From NCBI GenBank assembly GCA_937983015.1, contig CALKAK010000096.1:1-49704 (forward strand): 49,704 nt of DNA, given 5' to 3'. The notes below the pieces were generated by a model. The model made no database searches, was not told where the DNA came from, and saw only the letters and a list, made by a program, of their open reading frames with translations. The translations under genes and the position numbers were made by a program. Source of the DNA: an uncultured Bacillaceae bacterium. GTDB taxonomy: Bacteria; Bacillota; Bacilli; Bacillales; Caldibacillaceae. Positions 32,641 to 42,275 of this stretch are shown here, in pieces. Position 1 is the stretch's first letter; every line of letters begins with the position of its first letter.

Positions 32641-33783
32641 ATGGAAAAAATCTATCTCGATCATGCATCAACATCCCCCATGCATCCGGATGTCATCCGG
32701 GCCATGGTTGAGTATATGGAAAATCATTTCGGTAATCCCTCAAGTATTCATGCCTTCGGACGTGAAACTCGTCGTTTAATCGATGAAGCCAGAACGACAG
32801 CCGCCCGTGCCATCCAAGCGGAATTCCAGGAAATTGTTTTCACAAGTGGAGGTACGGAAGCGAATAACCTCGCTCTTGTCGGTGTGGCCCAGGCCAATCG
32901 CGATCGCGGCAAACATATTATAACCACACAAATCGAACATCATGCGGTTTTAAAAACTTGTGAGTTTCTGGAAAAGCAAGGTTTTGAGGTCACTTATCTA
33001 CCGGTAAATGAAAATGGTGTGGTTTCAGTAGGAGAACTACAGAATTCTCTTCGTGACGATACCATTTTAGTTTCCATCATGTACGCCAACAATGAAATCG
33101 GCACGGTGCAGCCCATTGCCGAGATCGGTACCATTTTATCCGATCATCCCGCTTACTTTCATACCGATGCGGTACAGGCTTTCGGTGTTATGCCATTGGA
33201 TGTCCGGGAATTAGGTGTTGACCTCCTATCCGTTTCCGCTCATAAGTTTAATGGGCCGAAAGGAATAGGTTTTCTATATATTAAAGATGGAGTGCGGATT
33301 CTCCCCATCATCCACGGTGGTGACCAAGAGAGAAAACGTCGTGCGGGAACGGAAAATGTGGCGGGGATCATCGGGATGCAACAGGCTATCAAAATCAGTG
33401 TGGAAAAACGGAAACAAAATCACGATTTTTATACCAAGCTCCGCGATACATTCATCGAAACGTTAAAGGATGAGAAGATTACTTTTAAAATAAATGGCGC
33501 GGGAGAAAAAATGCTCCCTCATATTGTCAATATCCATTTTCCGGGTGTTGAAGTGGAAGCGATGCTCGTTAATTTAGATCTTGCCGGTATTGCCGCATCG
33601 AGTGGTTCAGCCTGTACGGCAGGATCCCTTGAGCCGAGCCATGTTTTGAGAGCACTTTGTGGTACGGATGCTCCAGAAATTCATGAATCGATCCGTTTTA
33701 GTTTTGGTTATGGAAACACGATTGAAGAAGTAGAGAAGGCAGCCCGTAAGACCGCAGCCATCGTCAGAAGATTATCCAGGTGA
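32641..33783 (+). CDS. iscS: Cysteine desulfurase (IscS/YrvO type)
   Basis: A PLP enzyme that removes sulfur from cysteine as an enzyme-bound persulfide. The 380-aa product has the Schiff-base lysine Lys202 in SAHKFNG, the persulfide cysteine Cys325 in SGSACTAG on a long flexible loop (group I), and the start YLDHASTSPMHP. The ATG at 32641 lies 5 nt after CAGGTGG. The mnmA frame begins at the iscS stop codon, so this desulfurase most likely supplies sulfur for tRNA 2-thiouridine, as YrvO does in B. subtilis. Confidence 0.96.
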   Translation: MEKIYLDHASTSPMHPDVIRAMVEYMENHFGNPSSIHAFGRETRRLIDEARTTAARAIQAEFQEIVFTSGGTEANNLALVGVAQANRDRGKHIITTQIEHHAVLKTCEFLEKQGFEVTYLPVNENGVVSVGELQNSLRDDTILVSIMYANNEIGTVQPIAEIGTILSDHPAYFHTDAVQAFGVMPLDVRELGVDLLSVSAHKFNGPKGIGFLYIKDGVRILPIIHGGDQERKRRAGTENVAGIIGMQQAIKISVEKRKQNHDFYTKLRDTFIETLKDEKITFKINGAGEKMLPHIVNIHFPGVEVEAMLVNLDLAGIAASSGSACTAGSLEPSHVLRALCGTDAPEIHESIRFSFGYGNTIEEVEKAARKTAAIVRRLSR

Positions 33784-33800
33784 GAAAGGAGGGAGTAGTG

Positions 33801-34913
33801 GTGAAAGATTCACAAAATATTCGAGTCGTTGTTGGTATGAGTGGTGGGGTCGATTCATCGGTCACCGCTTATTTATTGAAACAACAGGGTTATGAAGTGA
33901 TCGGAATCTTCATGAAAAACTGGGATGATACGGATGAATTCGGCGTTTGTACAGCCACCCAGGATTATGAAGATGTGATTCGCGTTTGCAATCAAATCGG
34001 CATCCCATACTATGCGGTGAACTTCGAAAAAGAGTACTGGGATAAAGTATTTACTTATTTTTTAGATGAATATAAAAATGGACGGACACCGAATCCCGAT
34101 ATCGTATGTAATAAGGAAATTAAATTTAAGGCATTTCTCGATCATGCTATGAAATTGGGGGCGGATTATATCGCTACCGGTCATTATGCACGGGTGGAAG
34201 AAGTCGATGGTGAGATCAAATTATTACGCGGAAAAGACCGAAACAAAGACCAGACTTACTTTTTGAATCAATTAACGCAGGAACAATTGCGAAAGGTGAT
34301 GTTCCCCCTCGGTGAGTATACAAAAGAAGAAGTTCGGGAAATCGCCAAGAAAGCCGGTCTTGCTACCGCTGATAAGAAAGATAGTACAGGAATTTGCTTT
34401 ATCGGCGAACGGAATTTTAAAGAATTTTTAAGCAATTATTTACCCGCTCAGCCCGGTCGAATGGAAACATTAGCCGGTGAAGTAAAAGGGAAGCATGATG
34501 GTCTCATGTATTACACGATCGGCCAGCGTCATGGTCTAGGGATCGGTGGTCCTGGTGAACCGTGGTTCGTTTGTGGGAAAGATTTAGAGCGAAACGTTTT
34601 ATACGTTTGCCAGGGATACCACAATGATGCCCTTTATTCTGATGGTCTTGTTGCCACCAACGTGAATTGGATTTCTGAACGGGATAAACCGAAATCATTC
34701 CATTGCACGGCGAAATTCCGGTACCGCCAGCCCGACCAGGGGGTCACGGTAACGATTTTGGGAGACGGTCGAGTGCGTGTTGATTTTGATGAACCGGTCC
34801 GTGCGATCACGCCGGGGCAGGCGGTTGTCTTTTATAGTGGTGAAGAATGTCTTGGAGGCGGAACGATTGATATCGTTTTGAAGAACGGTCAACAGCTGGC
34901 ATATGTCGGGTAA
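33801..34913 (+). CDS. mnmA: tRNA-specific 2-thiouridylase MnmA
   Basis: Thiolates uridine-34 of tRNA-Lys, -Glu and -Gln. The 370-aa product has the ATP-pyrophosphatase P-loop GMSGGVDSS, catalytic Cys103 (CNKEIKF) and Cys199 (GICFIGER), and the late motif YYTIGQRHGLGIGG. The start is the second of two adjacent GTG codons (33801), 7 nt after AAAGGAGGG; the first (33798) is possible. It is directly downstream of iscS. In B. subtilis a TPR gene (yrrB) lies between this gene and recD2; here only a long hairpin is found. Confidence 0.97.
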   Translation: MKDSQNIRVVVGMSGGVDSSVTAYLLKQQGYEVIGIFMKNWDDTDEFGVCTATQDYEDVIRVCNQIGIPYYAVNFEKEYWDKVFTYFLDEYKNGRTPNPDIVCNKEIKFKAFLDHAMKLGADYIATGHYARVEEVDGEIKLLRGKDRNKDQTYFLNQLTQEQLRKVMFPLGEYTKEEVREIAKKAGLATADKKDSTGICFIGERNFKEFLSNYLPAQPGRMETLAGEVKGKHDGLMYYTIGQRHGLGIGGPGEPWFVCGKDLERNVLYVCQGYHNDALYSDGLVATNVNWISERDKPKSFHCTAKFRYRQPDQGVTVTILGDGRVRVDFDEPVRAITPGQAVVFYSGEECLGGGTIDIVLKNGQQLAYVG

Positions 34914-34915
34914 TG

Positions 34916-34962
34916 GAAGGATCACATCTTTCGCTGGGATGCCAGGGAAAATGTGATCCTTC
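34916..34962. repeat. Long imperfect hairpin after mnmA
   Basis: A perfect 12-bp outer stem (GAAGGATCACAT, 34916-34927, with its complement at 34951-34962) encloses a TTT/AAA pair block and an inner CTGG/CCAG stem with a GATG loop. No T-run on either strand, so termination is doubtful. Confidence 0.7.
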
Positions 34963-34967
34963 TGCCA

Positions 34968-34996
34968 TTTATAGCCGAATTTATATATTATATAAT
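34968..34996 (+). promoter_or_regulatory. Possible promoter for recD2
   Basis: TTTATA (34968-34973), a 17-nt spacer and perfect TATAAT (34991-34996), 42 nt before the start codon. The surrounding AT-richness makes it less certain. Confidence 0.45.
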
Positions 34997-35037
34997 GATA
35001 GTTGATACGTGATGCAATAATATTGGAGGGTTCATTG

Positions 35038-37482
35038 GTGACCGGGACTGACGACCGTTTTATAAAAGGAAAGATTATCACAACGATTTTTCATAATGAG
35101 GAAAATTTATATACTGTGGTACGGGTACGTGTGGAAGAAACGAACACGGATTTTTCGGCAAAAGAGATCGTGATCACCGGTTACTTCCCAAAAATGTATG
35201 AAGAAGAACTGTACATATTTTACGGGGATTTTCAGGAACACCCCCGATACGGTCTGCAATTTAATGCTACCCATTACCGGAAAGAAATTCCCAATACCCG
35301 GGAAGGGGTCATTCAGTATTTAGCCGGCGATTTATTTAAGGGGATCGGTAAGAAAACCGCAGAGATCATCGTCGCTACCCTGGGGGAAAATGCAATTTCC
35401 CGGATTCTGGAAGATCCTTCTGTACTGGAACAGGTGCCGAAACTGTCAAAGAAAAAAGCCGAGCAATTATATGAAACTTTACAGGAACATCAAGGCTTGG
35501 AAAAGATCATCATCACCTTGAACGGATATGGTTTCGGTCCGCAGTTAGCCATGCGGATTTATCAAACCTACCGTGATGAAACTTTATCTGTCATCGAATC
35601 CAATCCGTATCAATTGGTAGAGGACGTAGAGGGAATCGGATTTGCCCGGGCGGACGAATTGGGGGCCAAACTTGGCATTACCGGAAAACATCCTGATCGG
35701 TTAAAGGCCGCTTCCCTCTATACTTTACAACAAATATGCCTCCAAGAAGGACATGCCTATTTGGAACGCGAGCTGCTCATTCAACAAATAAAAAAACTTC
35801 TAGAAGCAAACCGACCCGAAGAGATAGCACCGGAAGAAATTGAGCACATTCTTTTGCAATTGGAAGAAGAAGGAAAAATAATCGCTGAAGGTGAACGGAT
35901 CTATCTTCCTTCTTTATATTTTGCCGAGATTGGTGTCGTTTCCAATATTAAACGGCTCTTACGGCAAGACCTGGATCACTTGCAGTTTCCGGAAAGTGAA
36001 ATTCTTCTCGCCCTCGGGGAAGTTGAGGATGAGTTGGGGATTGAATATGCCCCGACGCAACGGGAAGCGATCAAAAAAGCGATTACCTCACCGATGTTGA
36101 TTCTTACCGGAGGTCCGGGGACGGGAAAAACCACGGTTATAAAAGGAATCGTGGAAGTTTACAGTCGGTTACACGGCTATTCTTTGAATCCTAAAGATTA
36201 TAAAGATGAACCTTTTCCGTTTGTTCTAGTAGCCCCGACGGGTAGGGCGGCTAAACGGATGAGCGAGTCCACTGGCTTGCCGGCATTAACGATTCATCGA
36301 TTGCTGGGCTGGACGGGGGCGGACTTTTTCGAATTTGATGAAGACAACCGCATCCCCGGCAAAATGATCATTATCGATGAAATGTCGATGGTCGATGTTT
36401 GGCTAGCGAACCATCTTCTAAAAGCATTACCGGATGATATTCAGGTGGTCATGGTAGGGGATGAGGATCAGCTCCCCTCTGTCGGTCCTGGTCAAGTTTT
36501 AAAGGATTTATTGGATTCCGAACTGATTCCGACGGTCCGCTTAACGGATATTTTCCGCCAGGAAGATGGTTCGACGATCATCGATCTCGCCCATTCTATC
36601 AAAAAAGGGATGATTCCCGAAGATTTAACCGTCCAGCAAAAAGACCGCTCGTTCATTCCTTGTTCGGCTGCGCAAGTTCCGCATGTGGTCAAACGAATTG
36701 TCGAATCGGCCGTCCGGAAAGGCGGCTACACGAAAAGGGATATTCAGGTTCTCGCGCCGATGTACCGGGGACAGGCGGGGATCAATAATCTGAACCAAAT
36801 CCTTCAGGAAGTGTTCAATGACAATAGTAATGGAAAAAAAAGGGAATTGCGTTTTGGTGATGTCACCTATCGTGTGGGTGATAAAGTCCTGCAGCTTGTC
36901 AATCAGCCGGATAAAAATATTTTTAACGGCGATATCGGTGAGATCAGCGCCATCATTTATGCTAAAGAAAATGAAGATAATCAAGATCAACTTTTCGTCA
37001 CTTTTGAGGAAACGGAGGTCATGTATACCCGCCAGGATCTTCAACAGATTACCCTCGCATACTGCTGTAGCATCCATAAATCACAAGGAAGTGAATTTCC
37101 CGTAGTGATCCTTCCTGTGGTGAAGAGTTATTATCGGATGTTACGGCGGAATTTAATCTATACCGCCATCACCCGCAGCAAGGATAAATTGATCCTCTGC
37201 GGCGAGGTGAGCGCCTTTGAATTGGCGGTCCAACGGGAAAATGAGGACATCCGCAAGACGACTTTAAAAGACCGGTTGCTCCATGCCCTCGGTGATGCGA
37301 AGGTTCTCCAAAATAGCCGGGATTTTGCGGAAGAAAAAACGAGCGACATCCGGGAGGAAGAGACGTCCGAAGAATCTTATGAAGAACGGTTGATGAAAAT
37401 CGATCCCATGATCGGTATGGGAGATTTAACCCCATATGATTTCATGGAGGAAGAGCTCATAGAAGAAAGTCAGGTTGATTGA
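35038..37482 (+). CDS. recD2: ATP-dependent DNA helicase RecD2
   Basis: A 5'-3' superfamily 1B helicase of the RecD2 type, without RecBC partners. The 814-aa product has an N-terminal OB-like domain, helix-hairpin-helix repeats (GIGKKTAEII, GIGFARADELG), then motor motifs: Walker A LTGGPGTGKTT, Q/A motif APTGRAAKRM, motif II IIDEMSMVD, motif III GDEDQLPSVGPG, and a C-terminal UvrD-like domain with HKSQGSEFPVVILP and TAITRSKDKLILCG. The start is the GTG at 35038, 7 nt after GGAGGG; the TTG one codon earlier is possible. Confidence 0.96.
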   Translation: MTGTDDRFIKGKIITTIFHNEENLYTVVRVRVEETNTDFSAKEIVITGYFPKMYEEELYIFYGDFQEHPRYGLQFNATHYRKEIPNTREGVIQYLAGDLFKGIGKKTAEIIVATLGENAISRILEDPSVLEQVPKLSKKKAEQLYETLQEHQGLEKIIITLNGYGFGPQLAMRIYQTYRDETLSVIESNPYQLVEDVEGIGFARADELGAKLGITGKHPDRLKAASLYTLQQICLQEGHAYLERELLIQQIKKLLEANRPEEIAPEEIEHILLQLEEEGKIIAEGERIYLPSLYFAEIGVVSNIKRLLRQDLDHLQFPESEILLALGEVEDELGIEYAPTQREAIKKAITSPMLILTGGPGTGKTTVIKGIVEVYSRLHGYSLNPKDYKDEPFPFVLVAPTGRAAKRMSESTGLPALTIHRLLGWTGADFFEFDEDNRIPGKMIIIDEMSMVDVWLANHLLKALPDDIQVVMVGDEDQLPSVGPGQVLKDLLDSELIPTVRLTDIFRQEDGSTIIDLAHSIKKGMIPEDLTVQQKDRSFIPCSAAQVPHVVKRIVESAVRKGGYTKRDIQVLAPMYRGQAGINNLNQILQEVFNDNSNGKKRELRFGDVTYRVGDKVLQLVNQPDKNIFNGDIGEISAIIYAKENEDNQDQLFVTFEETEVMYTRQDLQQITLAYCCSIHKSQGSEFPVVILPVVKSYYRMLRRNLIYTAITRSKDKLILCGEVSAFELAVQRENEDIRKTTLKDRLLHALGDAKVLQNSRDFAEEKTSDIREEETSEESYEERLMKIDPMIGMGDLTPYDFMEEELIEESQVD

Positions 37483-37548
37483 TTGAAGGGCGAATAAGGA
37501 ATGGCGATTTGGGCAATAATGTAGGAAAAACATGGAGGAGGTTATTCT

Positions 37549-37743
37549 TTGCCGTTCGCCTGTCCAAATTGCCATAGAAAGGATATTGGTAAGATCGGTG
37601 TGAACCAATATTATTGCTGGAATTGTTTTATCGAACTTACGGTCACCAATGGCATGATTTATACCCATCAAGTAGAAGAGGACGGAACCCTTTCTTCATT
37701 AGATGATTTATTTTCCGAAGAAGAGCGCCGCTACCACGCTTGA
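37549..37743 (+). CDS. Small zinc-ribbon protein, hypothetical
   Basis: A 64-aa protein with two CxxC pairs (Cys5/Cys8 and Cys23/Cys26, PFACPNCHRK and YYCWNCFIE), typical of a zinc ribbon, followed by an acidic tail. No function can be assigned. It starts with TTG at 37549, 7 nt after GGAGGAGG. It lies between recD2 and the AI-2E family gene, where B. subtilis has small genes of unknown function. Confidence 0.75.
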   Translation: MPFACPNCHRKDIGKIGVNQYYCWNCFIELTVTNGMIYTHQVEEDGTLSSLDDLFSEEERRYHA

Positions 37744-37757
37744 TCTAAAAGGAGAAT

Positions 37758-37788
37758 TAAAAGGCGATCCACAGAAGGGTTGCTTTTT
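37758..37788 (+). terminator. Probable terminator after the zinc-ribbon gene
   Basis: AAAGGCGATCC pairs with GGGTTGCTTT, with one bulge and two G-U pairs, followed by a T-run. Confidence 0.55.
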
Positions 37789-37844
37789 TATGTATAAAAC
37801 GGGACGAACATCCAACCCTAATCAAGAAGGGGAGTGGGTCGCCG

Positions 37845-38915
37845 TTGAATATCAAGATGAAATGGGTGTATCGCCTCGGATTCCTCCTGTTATTCTTAAT
37901 CGTTTTGTTTATCCTTTTAAAATTAAAACCTTTTTGGGGTCCATTACTTGATATTGTGGGCCATGTTTCATTACCGTTTCTTACCGGAGCCTTTATCGCT
38001 TATCTTTTACATCCCTTGGTCGTATCTTTATATGAAAACGGTCTACCTAAATGGCTATCTCTTTTCATCATTTATCTACTATTTTTCGGTGGTTTGGGTT
38101 TTCTCGTGTATAAGGGTACCCCCCTTTTTATCATGCAATTACGGGATTTATCGGACAATATCCCGCTGTTTTTACAGGAGTGGAATCGTTTCTCAGAACG
38201 AATTAAAAAGCATACGGCACATTGGCCGATCCCTGTGGAGGAATATCTCAATCAATTTATAGTAAGGATCGATTCGTCAGTTTCCGGTTTCGTTAAACGA
38301 TTGCCCGATCAAATGTTTCACCTGTTTGATTGGCTGATCTTTATCGTACTTATTCCGATCATCGCCTTTTATATGATAAAAGATGGGGATTACTTGCGTG
38401 AGGTTTTTTGGGAGCTGGTGCCGGTAAGGTGGCGCCGGCAGCTGCGGATATTTTTGCAGAATATCGATGAACAGCTCGGAGGATACATTCGCGGCCAATT
38501 GTTGCTCTGTTTAATCGTCGGTTTTTTTTCCACATTGCTATTCCGTCTCATCGATATAAAATATCCCTTGCTTCTAGGGATCATCATCGGTGTTACGAAC
38601 GTGATCCCTTATTTTGGACCGATCATCGGTGCGATTCCCGCCTGTCTGGTGGCACTAACGGTATCCGTGAACAAGACTTTGCTTGTTGTTCTCATCATAC
38701 TGGCGCTCCAATTTCTTGACGGGAATATTTTATCCCCGTTTATATTAGGAAAGAGCCTACGCATGCATCCTTTATTGATTATCCTCGCGATTTTAATCGG
38801 TGGTGAGCTTTTCGGGGTGGTCGGATTAATAGTAGCCGTACCCATCGTCGCGATCAGTAAAACCGCCTTTCAGCAGGCCATTCTGCAATTTCATAGTCGT
38901 GAAAACAGGGAATAA
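37845..38915 (+). CDS. AI-2E family (PerM/YrrI-like) membrane protein
   Basis: A 356-aa polytopic membrane protein of the AI-2E transporter family with about seven to eight helices. Landmarks are LPFLTGAFIAYLLHPLV, the central soluble region, IPIIAFYMIKDGDYLRE, IDEQLGGYIRGQLLLCLIVG and the C-terminal LGKSLRMHPLLIILAILIGGELFGVVGLIVAVP. The substrate is unknown; family members are proposed as exporters of small molecules or as sodium/proton antiporters. It starts with TTG at 37845, 10 nt after AAGGGGAG. B. subtilis yrrI is at the equivalent place before alaS. Confidence 0.88.
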   Translation: MNIKMKWVYRLGFLLLFLIVLFILLKLKPFWGPLLDIVGHVSLPFLTGAFIAYLLHPLVVSLYENGLPKWLSLFIIYLLFFGGLGFLVYKGTPLFIMQLRDLSDNIPLFLQEWNRFSERIKKHTAHWPIPVEEYLNQFIVRIDSSVSGFVKRLPDQMFHLFDWLIFIVLIPIIAFYMIKDGDYLREVFWELVPVRWRRQLRIFLQNIDEQLGGYIRGQLLLCLIVGFFSTLLFRLIDIKYPLLLGIIIGVTNVIPYFGPIIGAIPACLVALTVSVNKTLLVVLIILALQFLDGNILSPFILGKSLRMHPLLIILAILIGGELFGVVGLIVAVPIVAISKTAFQQAILQFHSRENRE

Positions 38916-38986
38916 AAACGATTTTTTCTAGCCCGATCGATTAACAAAATACCCTTTTGTGTAAGACTTTCATGAAGAACCATCAT

Positions 38987-39015
38987 TTGACAAATCGAAA
39001 AAAGCTTCTTATAAT
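38987..39015 (+). promoter_or_regulatory. Consensus promoter of the alaS T-box transcript
   Basis: TTGACA (38987-38992), exactly 17 nt, and TATAAT (39010-39015): a perfect sigma-A promoter, the strongest in the window. Confidence 0.92.
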
Positions 39016-39021
39016 TTATTA

Positions 39022-39265
39022 GTAAAATTAAATGATGGCGAACACGATGATGGAAAAAGTATGCTATCTGGAGTATCAAAGAGAGGTCATCCCGTGGCTG
39101 AAAGGAGACCATACAAAGGATAGCAGAAAGCCATTCCGGAGTGCAGCTAATCCCTGCCGCCGAATCCAGCGTTATGGAAACGAGTGATGGATGCGAATGT
39201 TGCGTCCATAAACAGGGTGGTACCGCGGAACTCTTCGTCCCTGCTCAAGGGATGAAGAGTTTTTT
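39022..39265 (+). promoter_or_regulatory. T-box riboswitch of alaS
   Basis: A leader sensing uncharged tRNA-Ala. In Stem I the GCTATC/GATAGC helix is followed by AGAAAGCCA, giving specifier codon GCC (39130-39132) plus the usual purine. The T-box AGGGTGGTACCGCG is at 39214-39227; its UGGU complements an ACCA acceptor end, as expected for tRNA-Ala. The terminator pairs 39229-39242 with 39248-39261 and runs into T. The specifier-loop text mirrors that of the hisS leader (GAAAGxCA). Confidence 0.93.
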
Positions 39266-39300
39266 GTTTGAATTCATTGGATTTGAGGAGGTTGGTCGAT

Positions 39301-41934
39301 ATGAAACGATTGAGTAGTAGCGAAATTCGTCGCATGTTTTTGGATTTCTTTGCGGAAAAAGGACATTCTGTTGAACCAAGTGCATCTTTAATTCCTGTTG
39401 ACGATCCTTCTTTGCTTTGGATCAATAGCGGTGTAGCGGCGTTAAAAAAATATTTTGATGGTCGCCTGAAACCGGATAATCCGCGGATCACGAACGTACA
39501 GAAATCCATACGCACAAACGATATCGAAAATGTGGGAAAAACCGCCCGCCACCATACATTTTTCGAAATGATGGGCAATTTTTCCATCGGCGATTATTTT
39601 AAAGAAGAGGCGATACTCTGGGCGTGGGAGTTTTTAACGAGTCCGGATTGGATCGGTTTAGAACCGGAAAAAATCTCGGTAACAGTCCATCCAGAAGATG
39701 AAGAGGCGTTTGAAATTTGGCATAAAAAAGTCGGTCTACCTAAAGAACGGATCATTCGCCTGGAAGGAAACTTCTGGGATATCGGCGAAGGTCCGAGCGG
39801 TCCGAATTCAGAAATCTTCTATGACCGTGGCCCGGAATTCGGTGATGACCCGAATGATCCGGAACTTTATCCGGGTGGGGAAAATGATCGTTATTTAGAA
39901 GTTTGGAATCTCGTTTTTTCCCAGTTCAACCATAACCCGGATGGAACCTATACTCCCCTACCGAGCAAAAATATTGATACTGGAATGGGGTTGGAAAGGA
40001 TCACATCGATTTTGCAAAATGGTCGAACCAATTTCGATACCGATTTATTTTTACCGATCATTCGCAAAATCGAAGAAATTGCCGGTGAAGCCTACGGAGA
40101 GACGGAAGAAAAGGACGTTGCTTTTAAAGTGATTGCTGATCACATCCGTTCTGTAGCCTTTGCCGTTGGTGATGGGGCGCTTCCGGGGAATGAAGGCCGT
40201 GGTTATGTTTTGCGGCGCCTGTTACGCCGTGCGCTAAGATACGGAAAACGGTTGAATATCAATCGGCCTTTCATGTACGAACTCGTTCCTGTCGTCGGTG
40301 AAATCATGGCGGATTTTTATCCTGAAGTCATGGAAAAAGCAAAATTCATTCAACGGGTGATTAAAACCGAAGAAGAACGCTTCCATGAGACCTTGCATGA
40401 AGGTCTTGCGATCCTTGCTTCCGTGATCGAAAAAGCGAAACGAGAAAACAAACGGGTGATCTCCGGTGAAGATGCATTCCGCCTTTATGACACGTACGGT
40501 TTCCCGCTCGAACTGACGGAAGAATATGCGCAAGATGAAGGTATGGAGGTCGATCAAGCCGGTTTTGAACGGGAAATGGAAAAACAAAGGGAGCGTGCCC
40601 GTAAAGCCCGTGAGGATGTGGATTCGATGCAGGTTCAAGGAGGAGATCTCGGTAAAGTTACCGTGGAAAGTGAATTTGTCGGTTACGATACGTTAGAAAC
40701 GGACTCCCGCGTTCTCGCCATGTTTAAGGACGGATATTTGATTGATGTAGCCCATACCGGTGACGAAGTTGAGCTTATTTTGGACAAAACTCCATTTTAC
40801 GCGGAAAGCGGTGGGCAAGTTGCCGATCGGGGCACCTTGACGGCTGATGGACTTAAGGTATCTGTTCTCGATGTACAGAAGGCACCAAATAAACAGAATC
40901 TACACCGGGTGGTTATTGAAGAAGGAACTTTAAAAACAAATGATGAAGTCCATGCTCGCGTATTTGCCAAAGAACGTTTGCATACGACGAGAAACCATAC
41001 GGCGACTCATCTATTGCATCAAGCGTTGAAAGATGTCCTCGGCGAACATGTCAATCAGGCTGGTTCCCTCGTCGCTCCTGATCGCTTACGTTTTGACTTT
41101 TCACATTTCGGTCAGGTAACAGAGGAAGAATTGGAGAGAATTGAAAAAATCGTTAACGATAAAATCTGGTCCAGTTTACCGGTGACGATTGATTATAAAC
41201 CCCTGGAAGAAGCAAAAGCGATGGGAGCGATCGCATTATTCGGTGAAAAATACGAAGACATCGTGCGGGTCGTCAACATCGATGGATACTCCATCGAATT
41301 ATGTGGTGGCTGTCATGTGCCCAATACATCTGCGATCGGACTCTTTGTGATCGTCTCGGAAACGGGGATTGGCGCAGGGACACGTCGTATTGAAGCATTA
41401 ACCGGAGAAAAGGCTTATGAATATTTGTTGGAACGAATGTCAATATTGAAAGAAGCCGCAACCAAATTAAAAGCAACGATCCAGGATGTTCCGAAACGGA
41501 TCGATGCCCTATATCAAGAGATCAAGGATCTACAGCGAGAAAATGAATCGTTAAAGGCCAAGCTCGGACATTTAGAGGCTGGAGAGCTATTAAATAAAGT
41601 AACAGAGATCAACGGCGTCAAAGTCCTTTCGAGCAAAGTCCAGGTTGCTGAGCCGGGACATTTGCGGAACTTGCTTGATGAATTGAAACAAAAGATCGGC
41701 TCCGGTGTCATCCTTCTCGGTACGGTAACCAACGATAAGGTTCAGCTGATCGCCGGTGTTACAAAAGATTTAACGGATAAATTCCATGCTGGAAAACTCG
41801 TTAAAGAAGCCGCGAAAATTTGCGGTGGCGGTGGTGGTGGCCGTCCGGATATGGCGCAAGCCGGCGGTAAAAATCCGGGTAAACTCGACGAGGCGCTGGA
41901 ATATGCGAAGGATTGGGTGAAAACTGTTTCCTAA
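39301..41934 (+). CDS. alaS: Alanyl-tRNA synthetase
   Basis: Class II synthetase with its own editing domain. The 877-aa product has the catalytic core beginning SSSEIRRMFLDFFAEKGHS, KSIRTNDIENVGKTARHHTFFEMMGNF, the editing-domain zinc motif HTATHLLHQAL with later CGGCH, a coiled-coil region (about 715-760) and the glycine-rich C-Ala domain GGGGGGRPDMAQAGG. The ATG at 39301 follows GAGGAGGTT; the open frame before it belongs to the T-box terminator. ireB and ruvX follow. Confidence 0.98.
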   Translation: MKRLSSSEIRRMFLDFFAEKGHSVEPSASLIPVDDPSLLWINSGVAALKKYFDGRLKPDNPRITNVQKSIRTNDIENVGKTARHHTFFEMMGNFSIGDYFKEEAILWAWEFLTSPDWIGLEPEKISVTVHPEDEEAFEIWHKKVGLPKERIIRLEGNFWDIGEGPSGPNSEIFYDRGPEFGDDPNDPELYPGGENDRYLEVWNLVFSQFNHNPDGTYTPLPSKNIDTGMGLERITSILQNGRTNFDTDLFLPIIRKIEEIAGEAYGETEEKDVAFKVIADHIRSVAFAVGDGALPGNEGRGYVLRRLLRRALRYGKRLNINRPFMYELVPVVGEIMADFYPEVMEKAKFIQRVIKTEEERFHETLHEGLAILASVIEKAKRENKRVISGEDAFRLYDTYGFPLELTEEYAQDEGMEVDQAGFEREMEKQRERARKAREDVDSMQVQGGDLGKVTVESEFVGYDTLETDSRVLAMFKDGYLIDVAHTGDEVELILDKTPFYAESGGQVADRGTLTADGLKVSVLDVQKAPNKQNLHRVVIEEGTLKTNDEVHARVFAKERLHTTRNHTATHLLHQALKDVLGEHVNQAGSLVAPDRLRFDFSHFGQVTEEELERIEKIVNDKIWSSLPVTIDYKPLEEAKAMGAIALFGEKYEDIVRVVNIDGYSIELCGGCHVPNTSAIGLFVIVSETGIGAGTRRIEALTGEKAYEYLLERMSILKEAATKLKATIQDVPKRIDALYQEIKDLQRENESLKAKLGHLEAGELLNKVTEINGVKVLSSKVQVAEPGHLRNLLDELKQKIGSGVILLGTVTNDKVQLIAGVTKDLTDKFHAGKLVKEAAKICGGGGGGRPDMAQAGGKNPGKLDEALEYAKDWVKTVS

Positions 41935-42005
41935 TTCGAAGTAAGTGGTGTACAATAAATATATAAAAAGACAGGATGTCTCATGGATATCGGAGGTGAT
42001 TCCCT

Positions 42006-42275
42006 TTGGGTTCGATGGATCAGACGATGAAGTTTCATTTTCCCGAGGATTCGCTAGAAAGAGAAGTAAAAGATGTCATTTTTGCGGTTTACGAAGCCCT
42101 TGAAGAAAAAGGCTATAATCCGATCAATCAGATCGTCGGCTATCTTTTATCAGGTGATCCTGCCTATATTCCGCGCCATAAAGATGCCCGGAACATCATC
42201 CGTAAACTGGAGCGCGACGAGATCATCGAGGAACTGGTGAAATATTATCTGACAACCCAGCGTGGCGATCGGTAG
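42006..42275 (+). CDS. IreB-family regulatory phosphoprotein (YrzL)
   Basis: An 89-aa protein matching the IreB/UPF0297 family; in Enterococcus IreB is phosphorylated on N-terminal threonines by the PASTA kinase IreK. Conserved blocks are MKFHFPEDS, YNPINQIVGYLLSGDPAYIPRHKDARN and RKLERDEIIEELV. Thr7 is the likely phospho-acceptor here. The TTG at 42006 has the best spacing to GGAGGTGAT; the ATG at 42015 is an alternative that would drop three residues. It abuts ruvX with no gap. Confidence 0.92.
   Translation: MGSMDQTMKFHFPEDSLEREVKDVIFAVYEALEEKGYNPINQIVGYLLSGDPAYIPRHKDARNIIRKLERDEIIEELVKYYLTTQRGDR

Noticed and set aside
37791..37951. Open frame MYKTGRTSNPNQEGEW... overlapping the AI-2E gene
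   Set aside because: It has no ribosome-binding site (it directly follows a terminator T-run) and its second half is an out-of-frame reading of the membrane protein gene.
38944..38960. ACAAAA/TTTTGT hairpin after the AI-2E gene
   Set aside because: The stem is only six A-T-rich pairs and has no proper T-run; not supported as a terminator.
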